NCBI GenBank assembly: GCA_002698425.1
Contig: NZXU01000075.1
Span: 1 to 26,206, forward strand
Reading direction: 5' to 3'
Length of the DNA stretch: 26,206 nt
From: Ahrensia sp.
GTDB taxonomy: Bacteria; Pseudomonadota; Alphaproteobacteria; Rhizobiales; Rhizobiaceae
The position numbers and the translations under genes are program-made. The notes beneath the pieces were generated by a model. It made no database searches and was not told the origin of the DNA. It saw only the letters and a list, made by a program, of their open reading frames with translations. Shown piece after piece: positions 1 to 7,638 of the stretch (the first letter of the stretch is position 1; every line of letters starts with the position of its first letter).

Positions 1-2
1 AG

Positions 3-422
3 GAGCGTATCGCCAAGCTGGAGCGGGAAAAAGTTCTGGCTGAAGAACAGCTCGCCCAAAGCGGCAAGCCTCGTCATACCTTCGAGGAGTCGTTCGAACA
101 CGCAATGCGATTCCTATCACGCCCTTGGAAAATCAGGATAAATTCCAACTTAGACCTGAAGAAAACAGTCCTGAGACTGGCCTTTGTAGAGCCTTTACCC
201 TACTGCCGGAATCAGGGACTTCGAACTCCCACTTTAGCCTTTCCATTCAAGGCTTTAGAGGGGATTTACAGTGGAAAAAGCGAGATGGCGCGCCCGAAAG
301 GATTCGAACCTCTGACCCCCAGATTCGTAGTCTGGTGCTCTATCCAGCTGAGCTACGGGCGCGCAGTGCGACGGGACAAGGAGCCGGGTTCGGCGTTCCA
401 TCGCATCGAAGCGGCTTCGTAG
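3..422 (+). CDS. Large serine recombinase, C-terminal part (5' end outside window)
   Basis: This frame is open from the left edge and ends at a TAG at 420-422. It matches the C-terminal tail of large serine recombinases of alphaproteobacterial integrated elements: a charged, coiled-coil-like start (RIAKLEREKVLAEEQLAQ), a block with FEHAMRFLSRPWKI, then LKLAF-type and YCRNQG / LPFK-type blocks (here LRLAFVEPLPYCRNQG and LAFPFKAL). The catalytic resolvase domain and the zinc ribbon would lie to the left and are not seen. The last roughly 45 codons read antisense through a tRNA-Arg gene and about 60 bases of chromosomal DNA beyond it, giving tail residues such as FEPLTPRFVVWCSIQLSYGRA. That tail is therefore probably contributed by the insertion site and not by the element. 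The family call rests on recalled family motifs and no search was run. Whether the protein is active cannot be judged. Confidence 0.75.
   Translation, partial: ERIAKLEREKVLAEEQLAQSGKPRHTFEESFEHAMRFLSRPWKIRINSNLDLKKTVLRLAFVEPLPYCRNQGLRTPTLAFPFKALEGIYSGKSEMARPKGFEPLTPRFVVWCSIQLSYGRAVRRDKEPGSAFHRIEAAS
286..330. other. Probable element/chromosome junction (att site) at the tRNA-Arg 3' half
   Basis: The recombinase reading frame passes without interruption into the 3' half of the tRNA-Arg gene. Integrating elements that use tRNA genes usually recombine within the T arm or anticodon arm and keep the tRNA whole. The exact core cannot be fixed, because the other junction, which would carry a copy of the same core, lies outside the window and no second copy of the tRNA 3' sequence is seen inside it. 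The limits given are approximate. Confidence 0.4.
286..362 (-). tRNA. tRNA-Arg (anticodon ACG)
   Basis: Read on the minus strand, the gene starts GCGCCCG at 362 and folds into a full cloverleaf. The acceptor stem GCGCCCG pairs with CGGGCGC (290-296), the D arm contains GCTCAGCTGGATAGAGC, and the anticodon stem CCAGA/TCTGG encloses the loop CTACGAA with anticodon ACG. The T arm contains GGTTCGAATCC. The discriminator is G and the CCA end is encoded (286-288). Total length is 77 nt. The recombinase gene lies against its 3' end on the opposite strand, as expected for an element integrated at the 3' part of a tRNA gene. The intact stem pairing shows that the tRNA was restored after integration. 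Confidence 0.96.
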
Positions 423-505
423 TCCGTTGCGGATCGGATTTCAAGCCGTTTCGAGCGGAAAAATGAGAGATAGGCCCAAGGGCGCTTTTTTGCCAGGCCC
501 TCGCC

Positions 506-2002
506 TCAGGACGCAGCGCCGGATGCGTCGCGGTCGCGGCTGCGCCGGACGCGTTCCTGCTCCAGCGACACGGGCGCATCGGGCAGCCTGATTTCGAAAT
601 GCGCGCCGATGCCGCGATCCTCGCGCAGCTCCAGCGTGCCGCCATGGGCGCGGACAAGTTCCTGCGCAATCGCCAGGCCGAGGCCGGTGCCGCCGGCCCG
701 CGCCGACCCCCGGAAGGCGGAGAACAGGTTCTCACGCGCCTTGGCCGGCAAGCCGGGCCCGGTGTCCTCGACGCCGATCAGCGCCGTCGTGCCCATGCGG
801 GCCGCGGTGATCGACAAACGCCTGACCGTCGCCGGATCGGTGTCGGCGCGCATCGCCTCGACGGAATTGCGGCACAGATTCATCAGGACGCGAAACAGCT
901 GCTCGCTGTCGGCGTCGAGCTCGAAGCCTTCCGGTATGTTGACCGAAAATTCGATCCCGGAGGCGGGATCGATGCCAAGCAGTTCCTCGACGTCGCTTAT
1001 GATCGGCGCCAGCTTCACCCTTCGGCGATTGGGCGCGGATTCCCCCGCCCTCCCATAGGAGAGCACGTTTTCGGAATAGGCGACGGCACGGTCGAGGGTG
1101 CGCACGAGTTTCGGCGTAAAGCGCTGCACGGCCGGGTCGCTGACGGACGAGAGGCGATCCGACATGAGCTGCGCCGAAGCCAGAATGTTGCGCATGTCAT
1201 GGTTAATCTTCGAGACGGCGAGGCCGAGATCGGCCAATCTCTTGCGGTTCTTCAGCGTCTCCTGCAACTGGCCCTGCATCGACGCCAGTTCGCGTTCGGC
1301 GATGCCGAGCTCGTCGTTGCGGCCGGAGGGCACGATGACCGCATGGGGATCTTCGGGCATCATCCTGAAAGTCAGCATGGCGCGGGTCATCCGCCGGATC
1401 GGGCGGATGGCGATCCGGTTGATCGCCAGGAAGACGAGGCTCGCGGTGATCAGCGAAATGATCAGCGACAGGACGGCGACATTGCGCGCATAGATCAGCA
1501 TGGCGGCGCGCAGCGGCTGGTCGGGCAGGATCAGCTCGATCATGTTGTCACTGTCGCCGATCGGGCCATAGGCGCGGACATAGCGGTCACCGCCGAAAAG
1601 CAGCGTGTCGAAGGTGTCGCGTATGGCGCTGAAGGCGCTGAATTCGGAGACGTTCACCTCGGAGTGGATGTCCGGCATCGTTTCGCTGAGGCGTATGAAG
1701 CGGGAGCGTTCGCCGAGCTTCAGGGCGATCGCCATCGCTCCCGTCGCCATGAGCACATCGTCCTGCGCCTTGAGAGGCAGTTCCAGGTCCGCATCGGACG
1801 CGATCAGGACGCTTGCCGCGGCGGCCGTGTTCACCTTGCCGGCAAGCCAGGTCATGCGGAAATTGGCGACCGACGGGACGAAGATCAGCACTTCCGCGAT
1901 CATCACGAACAGGATCGTCAGCAGCAGGATTTTCGCGGACAGCCGGCGGCCCGGGCGGAATTCGACCCGTTCTGGCGTTTGCGCTGGATCGGTCTTCGTC
2001 AT
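506..2002 (-). CDS. Membrane sensor histidine kinase with HAMP domain
   Basis: The 498-residue protein has a TM segment at about 25-47, an extracytoplasmic sensing region of roughly 125 residues, a second TM segment at about 174-197 and a HAMP linker (RIAIRPIRRMTRAM) to about 250. The phosphoacceptor box is INHDMRN with His268, an Asp following the His where many kinases have Glu. The ATPase part shows an N box (LMNLCRNSVEAM), a G1 box (VEDTGPGLP) and a G2 box (GGTGLGLAIAQELV). It should autophosphorylate on His268 and pass phosphate to a response regulator, but no response regulator gene lies in the window, so it is an orphan here. The start at 2002 lies 12 bases after the stop of the oxidoreductase gene, so the two are very likely cotranscribed. 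The signal is unknown; the operon context suggests a link to redox or membrane state. Confidence 0.93.
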   Translation of the reverse strand: MTKTDPAQTPERVEFRPGRRLSAKILLLTILFVMIAEVLIFVPSVANFRMTWLAGKVNTAAAASVLIASDADLELPLKAQDDVLMATGAMAIALKLGERSRFIRLSETMPDIHSEVNVSEFSAFSAIRDTFDTLLFGGDRYVRAYGPIGDSDNMIELILPDQPLRAAMLIYARNVAVLSLIISLITASLVFLAINRIAIRPIRRMTRAMLTFRMMPEDPHAVIVPSGRNDELGIAERELASMQGQLQETLKNRKRLADLGLAVSKINHDMRNILASAQLMSDRLSSVSDPAVQRFTPKLVRTLDRAVAYSENVLSYGRAGESAPNRRRVKLAPIISDVEELLGIDPASGIEFSVNIPEGFELDADSEQLFRVLMNLCRNSVEAMRADTDPATVRRLSITAARMGTTALIGVEDTGPGLPAKARENLFSAFRGSARAGGTGLGLAIAQELVRAHGGTLELREDRGIGAHFEIRLPDAPVSLEQERVRRSRDRDASGAAS

Positions 2003-2014
2003 GGTCGCCGCAAT

Positions 2015-3442
2015 CTAGCCGAAGGACCTTAAGAAAGCGATCAGCCGGCGGACGGACGGCTTGCGCGTCACCGGGACCGAGAACGAAGTCGCCGCGCGCT
2101 TGGCCATTTCCGTCATGGTCGGATAAGGCGGGATATAGGCGCGCAGATCCGATACCTTCATGTTCTTGGCCACGGCCAGCGCAAAGATGTTGATCATCTC
2201 GCCGGCGCCGGCGCCGACAATGTCCGCGCCGAGAATGCGCCCCTTGCGGTCGGTGATCAGCTTGACCATTCCGTCCGTCTTGCGCTCGGCCTGGGCGCGA
2301 TCGTTTTCCGCATAGGGCCAGCGCAGGACGCGGATGGTGCGGTGACGCTTGCGGGCTTCGTTTTCGTCGAGGCCGACATGGGCGAGTTCTGGATCCGTGT
2401 AGGTCACCCAGGGGATGATGTCGCGTTTCTCCTTGCCGGGAACGCGAAACAGGATCGACTGGACGACGAGCGCGGCGTGATAACCGGCGACATGGGTGAA
2501 TTGCAGGCCGCCGGCGACATCGCCAATGGCGTAGATTTTCCGGTTCGAGGTCAGCAGGGCGCGATTGACCTCGATGCCCTTCTTGTCGTGCTTCACGCCG
2601 GCCTTGTCGAGGTCGAGCCGGTCCAGGTTGGGTTTGCGGCCGGTGGCGACGAGGATGTGCGAGCCCGTCACCTCGGCTTCGCCGTCGGCTGTCTCGTAGC
2701 GGACCACCAATGCCGAGCCCTCGCCGCGCGACACGCCGGCGACCTTGGCCTCTTCGTGGATGGCGCTCCCCTCGCCGCGCAGCCGGTCGAGCAGCAGGGC
2801 GGTCAGTTCCGGATCGTCCTTGCCAAGCGCCTTCAGGCCTTCGATCACGGTCACATCGGAGCCAAGGCGGCGATGCGCCTGCGCCATTTCCATGCCGATC
2901 GGTCCGCCGCCGATCACGATCAGATGATCCGGCTTTTTTTCGTTTTCGAAGATCGTCTCATTGGTGAAGTATGGAACCTCGTCGAGGCCCGGGATCGGCG
3001 GCACGAAGGGGGACGACCCCGTCGCGATCACGAAGCGGCGCGGCTTGATGACGAAATCGCCCGCGGCAAGCGTCTCGCGGTCGAGAAAGCGGCCATACTC
3101 CTCGATGACCCGAACGCCCATCGCCGTGAACCGCTCGACGGAATCATTCGGCGCAATGGCGGCGATGACGGAGCGGACATGGTTCATCACACCGGGAAAA
3201 TCGACAGTCGGCTCGACAGCCTCGATGCCGAAGGCGCCGGCATGGCGCATCGTCGCCGCCGTCTTGCCCGCGGCGAGAAGAGCCTTGGAGGGCACGCAGC
3301 CATAGTTGAGACAATCGCCGCCCATCTTGCCCCCCTCGACGAGGACGACCGGCACGCCGAACGCGGCCGCCGCCGCGGCGACGGTCAGTCCGCCCGACCC
3401 GCCGCCAATCACGCAGATATCGGGTTTCAGCTCTTCGGGCAT
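2015..3442 (-). CDS. MerA-like FAD-dependent pyridine nucleotide-disulfide oxidoreductase
   Basis: The 475-residue protein has an N-terminal FAD-binding motif (VIGGGSGG, residues 11-18) and a redox-active disulfide motif, GGDCLNYGCVPSK, with Cys44 and Cys49. An NAD(P)-binding motif (VIGGGPIGMEMAQ) lies mid-protein, followed by a second FAD motif (YAIGDVAGG) and a C-terminal dimerisation domain. Where lipoamide dehydrogenases carry the catalytic His of HPT-x-E, this protein reads PPYPTMTE, so a Tyr takes that place as in mercuric reductases. It lacks both the N-terminal heavy-metal domain and the C-terminal Cys pair of true MerA, and there are no mer genes nearby. The substrate is therefore unknown. 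I chose ATG 3442, preceded by GGAG, over a longer frame reaching 3559 that would overlap the upstream gene. It sits in an operon with TVP38 (43 bases upstream) and the histidine kinase. Confidence 0.92.
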   Translation of the reverse strand: MPEELKPDICVIGGGSGGLTVAAAAAAFGVPVVLVEGGKMGGDCLNYGCVPSKALLAAGKTAATMRHAGAFGIEAVEPTVDFPGVMNHVRSVIAAIAPNDSVERFTAMGVRVIEEYGRFLDRETLAAGDFVIKPRRFVIATGSSPFVPPIPGLDEVPYFTNETIFENEKKPDHLIVIGGGPIGMEMAQAHRRLGSDVTVIEGLKALGKDDPELTALLLDRLRGEGSAIHEEAKVAGVSRGEGSALVVRYETADGEAEVTGSHILVATGRKPNLDRLDLDKAGVKHDKKGIEVNRALLTSNRKIYAIGDVAGGLQFTHVAGYHAALVVQSILFRVPGKEKRDIIPWVTYTDPELAHVGLDENEARKRHRTIRVLRWPYAENDRAQAERKTDGMVKLITDRKGRILGADIVGAGAGEMINIFALAVAKNMKVSDLRAYIPPYPTMTEMAKRAATSFSVPVTRKPSVRRLIAFLRSFG

Positions 3443-3485
3443 GGAAGTCTCCAGAAAGTGCGGCGCAGCGGCGCCAGGAAAAGTC

Positions 3486-4247
3486 TTATCCGCGCCCGGC
3501 GCGAAAACGCTTGATGACAGGCGGAATGGCCGCCACCACCGCCAGGGCGAGGAAGGCAAGCGTGATCTCGGCCGTCACGAGATCGGACACACCGACATCC
3601 TCGCCCGCCTCCTTTGCGGCCAATAGCACGCTGTCGATGCCCTGGCCGAGATAGGCATAGGCGAAGGTGCCCGGAAGAATGCCGAGAAAGGTGGCGGCAA
3701 CATAGATTCGCAGCGGAACGTTGAACAAGGCCGGCGCGATATTCATCACGAAGAAGGGGAAGACCGGGGCAAGACGCAAGACCAGAAGGTAGGAGAAAGC
3801 GTCTTCCTCGAAGCCGTCGGCAAGGCGCTTCACGCGGCCACCGACACGTTCGCGCAGGAAATCCCCGAAGGCGCTGCGCGCGGCCAGGAAGATCACGGTG
3901 GCGCCGGCTGTCGCCGCGAAGGCGACCACGATGCCGCCGACCAGCCAGCCGAAAAGAAATCCGGCGAAGATGGTCAGGATCGATGCGGCCGGAAAGGAAA
4001 AGGCGACCGCCAAGGCATAGGTGAAGGCGAAGCCGATGACCGACAGAGTATAGTTGGCCTCGACGAACCCCATCAGCATCTCGCGGCGCTCCGCCAGGAA
4101 GGTGAGCGAGAAAAAGCGCTGCCAGCCCATCGCATAGGCAAAGGCCAGCCCGGCGAGAATGACCGCGATCGGGACGAAACGCTTCCACGCGCCGGTGCGC
4201 CCGGCCGGCGATGCAGGGTCTGCCATGTCTATCGTCTCGTCTGTCAC
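3486..4247 (-). CDS. TVP38/TMEM64 (DedA/VTT superfamily) membrane protein
   Basis: The predicted protein has 253 residues and several TM segments. The conserved VTT core is visible: FSFPAASILTIFAGFLFG, then GATVIFLAAR, and later LRLAPVFPFFVMN and FLGILPGTFAYAYLGQG. Relatives are proposed lipid scramblases or transporters of the DedA/VTT superfamily; the substrate here is unknown. I chose the GTG at 4247 because AGAGGA lies 8-9 bases before it. An in-frame ATG at 4226 is an alternative, and the open frame to 4301 has no good ribosome site. It is the first gene of a three-gene minus-strand unit. The pairing with a MerA-like oxidoreductase recurs in bacteria, and as I recall the two can be fused, which suggests a joint membrane redox function. 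The gene is divergent from rpmH. Confidence 0.9.
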   Translation of the reverse strand: MTDETIDMADPASPAGRTGAWKRFVPIAVILAGLAFAYAMGWQRFFSLTFLAERREMLMGFVEANYTLSVIGFAFTYALAVAFSFPAASILTIFAGFLFGWLVGGIVVAFAATAGATVIFLAARSAFGDFLRERVGGRVKRLADGFEEDAFSYLLVLRLAPVFPFFVMNIAPALFNVPLRIYVAATFLGILPGTFAYAYLGQGIDSVLLAAKEAGEDVGVSDLVTAEITLAFLALAVVAAIPPVIKRFRAGRG

Positions 4248-4424
4248 GATTAAAATCCTCTTACCGCGAAACGCGCCGACGGGCACGTCCGAGACCCGCA
4301 TTTGGCGTTCCCGGCGGTAAAGAACAATTCACAAACCATTGATGCCGCAGAGCGTGATCCCGGGCGGCTTTCGGCTCACGGACGCGTGAAGGCGCAAGAT
4401 GGCCACGAGACATCGCCTCGGGCA

Positions 4425-4453
4425 TTGACTTGGCGCGCAGTTTGAAGGATAAG
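4425..4453 (+). promoter_or_regulatory. Candidate sigma-70 promoter of the rpmH operon
   Basis: TTGACT at 4425-4430 is followed after 17 bases by GATAAG at 4448-4453, a good -35 and an acceptable -10, leaving a leader of about 108 bases before rpmH. The whole gene-free stretch 4248-4567 (320 bases) between the divergent TVP38 and rpmH genes holds this promoter, a leader hairpin at 4545-4559, and presumably the promoter of the TVP38 operon, for which I see no clear match. Confidence 0.4.
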
Positions 4454-4544
4454 CCCGCAACGCTCGGGCGCGTCTCCGGCGGCGTATTGATGTTGCGCTT
4501 TGCCATGTGAGATCAGCTTCCCAACACGACAATTCAGACTAGGG

Positions 4545-4559
4545 CCGCCTTTACGGCGG
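4545..4559 (+). promoter_or_regulatory. Leader hairpin just upstream of rpmH
   Basis: CCGCC at 4545-4549 pairs with GGCGG at 4555-4559 around the loop TTTAC. The following GGAAAGAACG is the ribosome binding site of rpmH, so the 3' arm touches the Shine-Dalgarno region. It could modulate L34 translation, but no U-run follows, so it is not a terminator. A regulatory role is inference only. Confidence 0.35.
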
Positions 4560-4567
4560 AAAGAACG

Positions 4568-4702
4568 ATGAAACGCACCTACCAGCCTTCGAAACTGGTC
4601 CGCAAGCGCCGCCATGGCTTCCGTTCGCGCATGGCGACGGTCGGTGGACGTAAAGTGCTCGCCGCACGCCGCGCCCGCGGCCGCAAGCGCCTTTCGGCCT
4701 GA
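4568..4702 (+). CDS. rpmH: 50S ribosomal protein L34
   Basis: The 44-residue, highly basic protein starts [18 protein letters not shown] and ends GRKRLSA, with the conserved [16 protein letters not shown] and GRK(V)[12 protein letters not shown] blocks of L34. It is a structural protein of the large ribosomal subunit bound to 23S rRNA. The start ATG is preceded by GGAAAG about 4-5 bases upstream. The rnpA start lies 20 bases after its stop, the near-universal rpmH-rnpA order. The preceding region carries a candidate sigma-70 promoter and a small hairpin. Confidence 0.98.
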   Translation: MKRTYQPSKLVRKRRHGFRSRMATVGGRKVLAARRARGRKRLSA

Positions 4703-4721
4703 TCCGCTTAACGCTGCGACG

Positions 4722-5156
4722 ATGCACGACCCGGCCCCGTCTGCCGGCTCGGACCATATTCGCGCGCGCAAATCCTATGGCGTTTTGCGTAAACGCTCCG
4801 AATTTCTGGCAGTGCGCCGTGGAACGAAGGTCCGCGGCGCTTTTGTGCTTGTCGAGGCGCTCGACCGCGACGACAAGGCCGAACCGCGCCTGGGCCTGAC
4901 CGTTTCGAAGAAGAACGGCAACGCGGTCAAACGCAACCGGATCAAGCGGCGACTGCGCGAAGCGGTGCGGCTGAGAGGCGCGGGTGACATGGCGGCTGGA
5001 AATGACTATGTGATCGTTTCAACGCCCAAGGCGCTCCATGCGCCGTTCCAGGACCTTTGCTCGGATGTCTCAGCGGCATTCGCAAAGGCAAACAAGAAAC
5101 TCCTTCGCCGCCCCGACGGCGCGCAAGACGACCGGAAAGCGCACGATGGAAAATAA
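4722..5156 (+). CDS. rnpA: Ribonuclease P protein component
   Basis: The 144-residue basic protein helps the RNase P RNA cleave 5' leaders from pre-tRNAs. The family signature RNRIKRRLREAVR is present at about residues 70-85, preceded by LGLTVSKKNGNAVKRNRIKRR, and the N-terminal FxxVxRRGTKVRG-type strand (SEFLAVRRGTKVRG) is clear. I chose ATG 4722, because the open frame reaching back to 4614 would overlap rpmH. At 144 residues it is somewhat longer than the E. coli protein (119) because of N- and C-terminal extensions. Its last 11 bases overlap the yidC start, suggesting translational coupling. No yidD lies between rnpA and yidC, unlike in many bacteria. Confidence 0.97.
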   Translation: MHDPAPSAGSDHIRARKSYGVLRKRSEFLAVRRGTKVRGAFVLVEALDRDDKAEPRLGLTVSKKNGNAVKRNRIKRRLREAVRLRGAGDMAAGNDYVIVSTPKALHAPFQDLCSDVSAAFAKANKKLLRRPDGAQDDRKAHDGK

Positions 5157-6960
5157 TCGCAACCTGTTCATCACGATCATCCTCTCTGTGGTGATCCTGG
5201 CGGCATGGCAGATTTTCTATATCGGTCCGAAGATCGAGGCCGAAAAGCAGGCGCAGCTGGAAATGCAGGCGCAACAGGAAACGACGGCCGGACCGTCGGC
5301 GACGACTTCGGAAAGCACGTCGCTCCCGCAGGCGACCACCGCGGATAACGGCGCGGTCGCGCCCAGCGAGGCGGCAAGCAGCGAAGCCCAGCCGGAAGCG
5401 GGCCGCGTCGCCATCGAGACTCCGACGCTGACGGGCTCGATCAATCTGCGCGGCGCGCGCTTCGACGATCTGAAGCTCAAGGACTATCGCGTCACGATCG
5501 ACAAGGATTCCGACATCGTCACGCTGCTCAAGCCGTCCAGCGACGCGGACGGCTATATCGGCGAATTCGGCTATCTCGGCGTCGACGGCGCACCGGCATC
5601 CGACGCGGTCTGGCAGGCGCCCGAAGGGGCGACGCTGACCCCGTCCTCGCCGGTCGAACTTACCTACACCGCGCCCAACGGCATCGTCTTCACGCGGACC
5701 ATTTCGATCGACGACCACTACATGTTCCAGATCGACGATGCCGTGACGAACAATTCCGGCGGAGCCGTCGCGCTGCAGGAATATGGCCGCGTCACGCGTT
5801 ATTCCAAGCCCGCCAAGCCGCCGATCTACGTCCTGCATGAAGGCCTGATTGGCGTGACCGGCGAAGACGGGCTGACCGAGATCAAGTACAACAAGATCGA
5901 GGACGACGGCACGGTCGAAGTGGGCAAGTCCACCGACGGCTGGCTCGGCATTACCGACAAGTACTGGGCGACGGCAATGGTCCCGACCGGGGGCGATAGC
6001 TTCCAGCCGCGCTATTCCTACTTCTCCGAGGGCCGCGCGCGCTACCAGTCGGATTTCCTGAAAGACCCGGTCACGATCAATGCGGGCGAGACCGCGCAGT
6101 TCGACAATCTGTTTTTTGCCGGAGCCAAGATCTCGAGCCTGCTCGACACCTACAAGGAACAGTACGACATCCGCCTGTTCGAGAAGCTGATCGACTGGGG
6201 CTGGTTCTTCTTCATCACCCGGCCGATGTTCCACCTCATCGACTTCCTCTTCAATTTCTTCGGCAATTTCGGCGTGGCGATCCTGATCACGACCGTTATC
6301 GTCAAGGCCGTCTTCTTCCCGCTCGCGAACATGTCCTATGCCTCGATGGCCCGCATGAAGGTCGTGCAGCCGAAGATGCAGGAACTCAAGGAGAAGTTCG
6401 GCGACGATCGCGAGAAGATGCAGAAGGCGATGATGGAGCTCTACAAGACGGAGAAGATCAATCCCGTCGCGGGCTGCTGGCCGATGCTCATCCAGATTCC
6501 GGTCTTCTTCGCCCTCTACAAGGTGATCTACATCACCATCGAGATGCGCCATGCGCCGTTCTTCGGCTGGATCCAGGACCTATCGGCACCGGATCCGACG
6601 CATGTCTTCAACCTTTTCGGACTGCTGCCCTACGACCCGTCGGCGATCCCCGTCATCGGCACCTTCCTCGCCATCGGCGTGTGGCCGCTGCTCATGGGCA
6701 TCACCATGTTCCTGCAGATGCGCATGAACCCGACGCCGCCGGACCCGACGCAGGCGATGATCTTCAACTGGATGCCGCTCGTCTTCATGTTCATGCTGGC
6801 CAGCTTCCCGGCGGGCCTGGTGATCTACTGGGCGTGGAACAACTTCCTGTCGATCATCCAGCAGGGCGTGATCATGAAGAAAAACGGCGCCAAGATCGAG
6901 CTGTGGGACAATCTTCGAGGCTTGTTCGGCCGAAAGAAAAAGGCCGACGCGACCGAGTAG
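5146..6960 (+). CDS. yidC: Membrane protein insertase YidC
   Basis: The 604-residue protein inserts and folds inner-membrane proteins alone or with SecYEG. It shows an N-terminal TM anchor (about residues 6-26), a long periplasmic domain (to about 350) whose first part is rich in Ala, Thr, Ser and Glu, and then the five-TM insertase core. The core begins near WGWFFFITRPMFHLIDF and contains the hydrophilic hairpin SMARMKVVQPKMQELKEKF and the PVAGCWPMLIQIPVFFALY segment. The C-terminus is basic (FGRKKKADATE). ATG 5146 overlaps the rnpA stop by 11 bases. A longer in-frame extension to 5038 would only duplicate rnpA sequence in another frame. engB follows within 10-13 bases. Confidence 0.97.
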   Translation: MENNRNLFITIILSVVILAAWQIFYIGPKIEAEKQAQLEMQAQQETTAGPSATTSESTSLPQATTADNGAVAPSEAASSEAQPEAGRVAIETPTLTGSINLRGARFDDLKLKDYRVTIDKDSDIVTLLKPSSDADGYIGEFGYLGVDGAPASDAVWQAPEGATLTPSSPVELTYTAPNGIVFTRTISIDDHYMFQIDDAVTNNSGGAVALQEYGRVTRYSKPAKPPIYVLHEGLIGVTGEDGLTEIKYNKIEDDGTVEVGKSTDGWLGITDKYWATAMVPTGGDSFQPRYSYFSEGRARYQSDFLKDPVTINAGETAQFDNLFFAGAKISSLLDTYKEQYDIRLFEKLIDWGWFFFITRPMFHLIDFLFNFFGNFGVAILITTVIVKAVFFPLANMSYASMARMKVVQPKMQELKEKFGDDREKMQKAMMELYKTEKINPVAGCWPMLIQIPVFFALYKVIYITIEMRHAPFFGWIQDLSAPDPTHVFNLFGLLPYDPSAIPVIGTFLAIGVWPLLMGITMFLQMRMNPTPPDPTQAMIFNWMPLVFMFMLASFPAGLVIYWAWNNFLSIIQQGVIMKKNGAKIELWDNLRGLFGRKKKADATE

Positions 6961-6969
6961 CGGAGGTCC

Positions 6970-7632
6970 ATGATGACCGATGAAGCGGAAAGCGGAGAAG
7001 CCGGCCTGACCGCCTTCCCGCTGCAGTGGGACTTCATTCGCGGCGTGCCGGCGATGAAGTTCCTGCCGCCGGAGGGACCGCCCGAGGTCGCCTTCGCCGG
7101 ACGGTCGAATGTCGGAAAATCGTCGCTAATCAACGCCGTCGTCGCCAAGAAAGGTCTTGCGCGCACCTCCAACACGCCGGGCCGCACGCAGGAGCTCAAT
7201 TTCTTCGTGCCGAGCGGCTATGCCGGATCAGCCGACGACCTGCCGCCGCTCGCCATCGTCGACATGCCGGGCTATGGCTTCGCGCAAGCGCCGAAGGCCA
7301 CCGTCGACAACTGGACGAAGCTGGTCTTTTCCTATCTCAGGGGCCGCGTGACGCTGAAGCGGGTCTATCTGCTGATCGACGCGCGCCATGGCATCAAGAA
7401 GAACGACGAGGAGGTCATGGACCTGCTCGACAAGGCGGCGGTCTCCTATCAGGTGGTACTGACCAAGATCGACAAGATCAAGGAGGCCGGCGTGCCGCGC
7501 GTGCTGGCCGAGACGGCGGAACGCGTCAAGAAAAGGCCGGCAGCCTTCCCGGAAGTGCTGACCACCTCGTCGGAAAAGAATGCCGGCATCGAGGACTTGC
7601 GGGCGGCGATGCTCGTCGCCGCGCGATCCTAG
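6970..7632 (+). CDS. engB: Ribosome biogenesis GTPase EngB (YihA/YsxC)
   Basis: The 220-residue TRAFAC GTPase is required for assembly of the large ribosomal subunit. All G motifs are visible: G1 [10 protein letters not shown]2 region [15 protein letters not shown]3 DMPGYGFA, G4 TKIDK and G5 TSSEKN. Two adjacent ATGs (6970 and 6973) follow GGAGG; the second has the better spacing, so the protein may be one residue shorter. The stop at 7632 is only 6 bases from the convergent msrB stop. In many rhizobia argB follows engB directly, but here about 2.9 kb of minus-strand genes intervene. Confidence 0.97.
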   Translation: MMTDEAESGEAGLTAFPLQWDFIRGVPAMKFLPPEGPPEVAFAGRSNVGKSSLINAVVAKKGLARTSNTPGRTQELNFFVPSGYAGSADDLPPLAIVDMPGYGFAQAPKATVDNWTKLVFSYLRGRVTLKRVYLLIDARHGIKKNDEEVMDLLDKAAVSYQVVLTKIDKIKEAGVPRVLAETAERVKKRPAAFPEVLTTSSEKNAGIEDLRAAMLVAARS

Positions 7633-7638
7633 CAATCG

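Noticed and set aside
125..466. A second plus-strand frame through the tRNA region
   Set aside because: It overlaps the recombinase frame, which has clear family motifs; this one does not.
474..491. GCCC-AA-GGGC followed by GCTTTTTT as a terminator for the recombinase gene
   Set aside because: A 4-bp stem with a 2-base loop is too tight to be stable; the T-run alone is not enough.
599..2032. Long antisense frames such as this one, 2342-3514, 4942-6552 and 11473-12990
   Set aside because: They are antisense to well-supported genes and show the Arg/His/Asp-rich composition typical of mirror frames in GC-rich DNA.
2015..4247. A mercury resistance operon
   Set aside because: The flavoenzyme lacks the metal-binding cysteines and no merR, merT or merP is present.
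4261..4506. An 81-residue minus-strand open frame upstream of the TVP38 gene (starts MAKRNINTPPE)
   Set aside because: There is no good ribosome site, it covers the candidate rpmH promoter, and codon third positions become mixed in its second half. Not strong enough to list as a gene.
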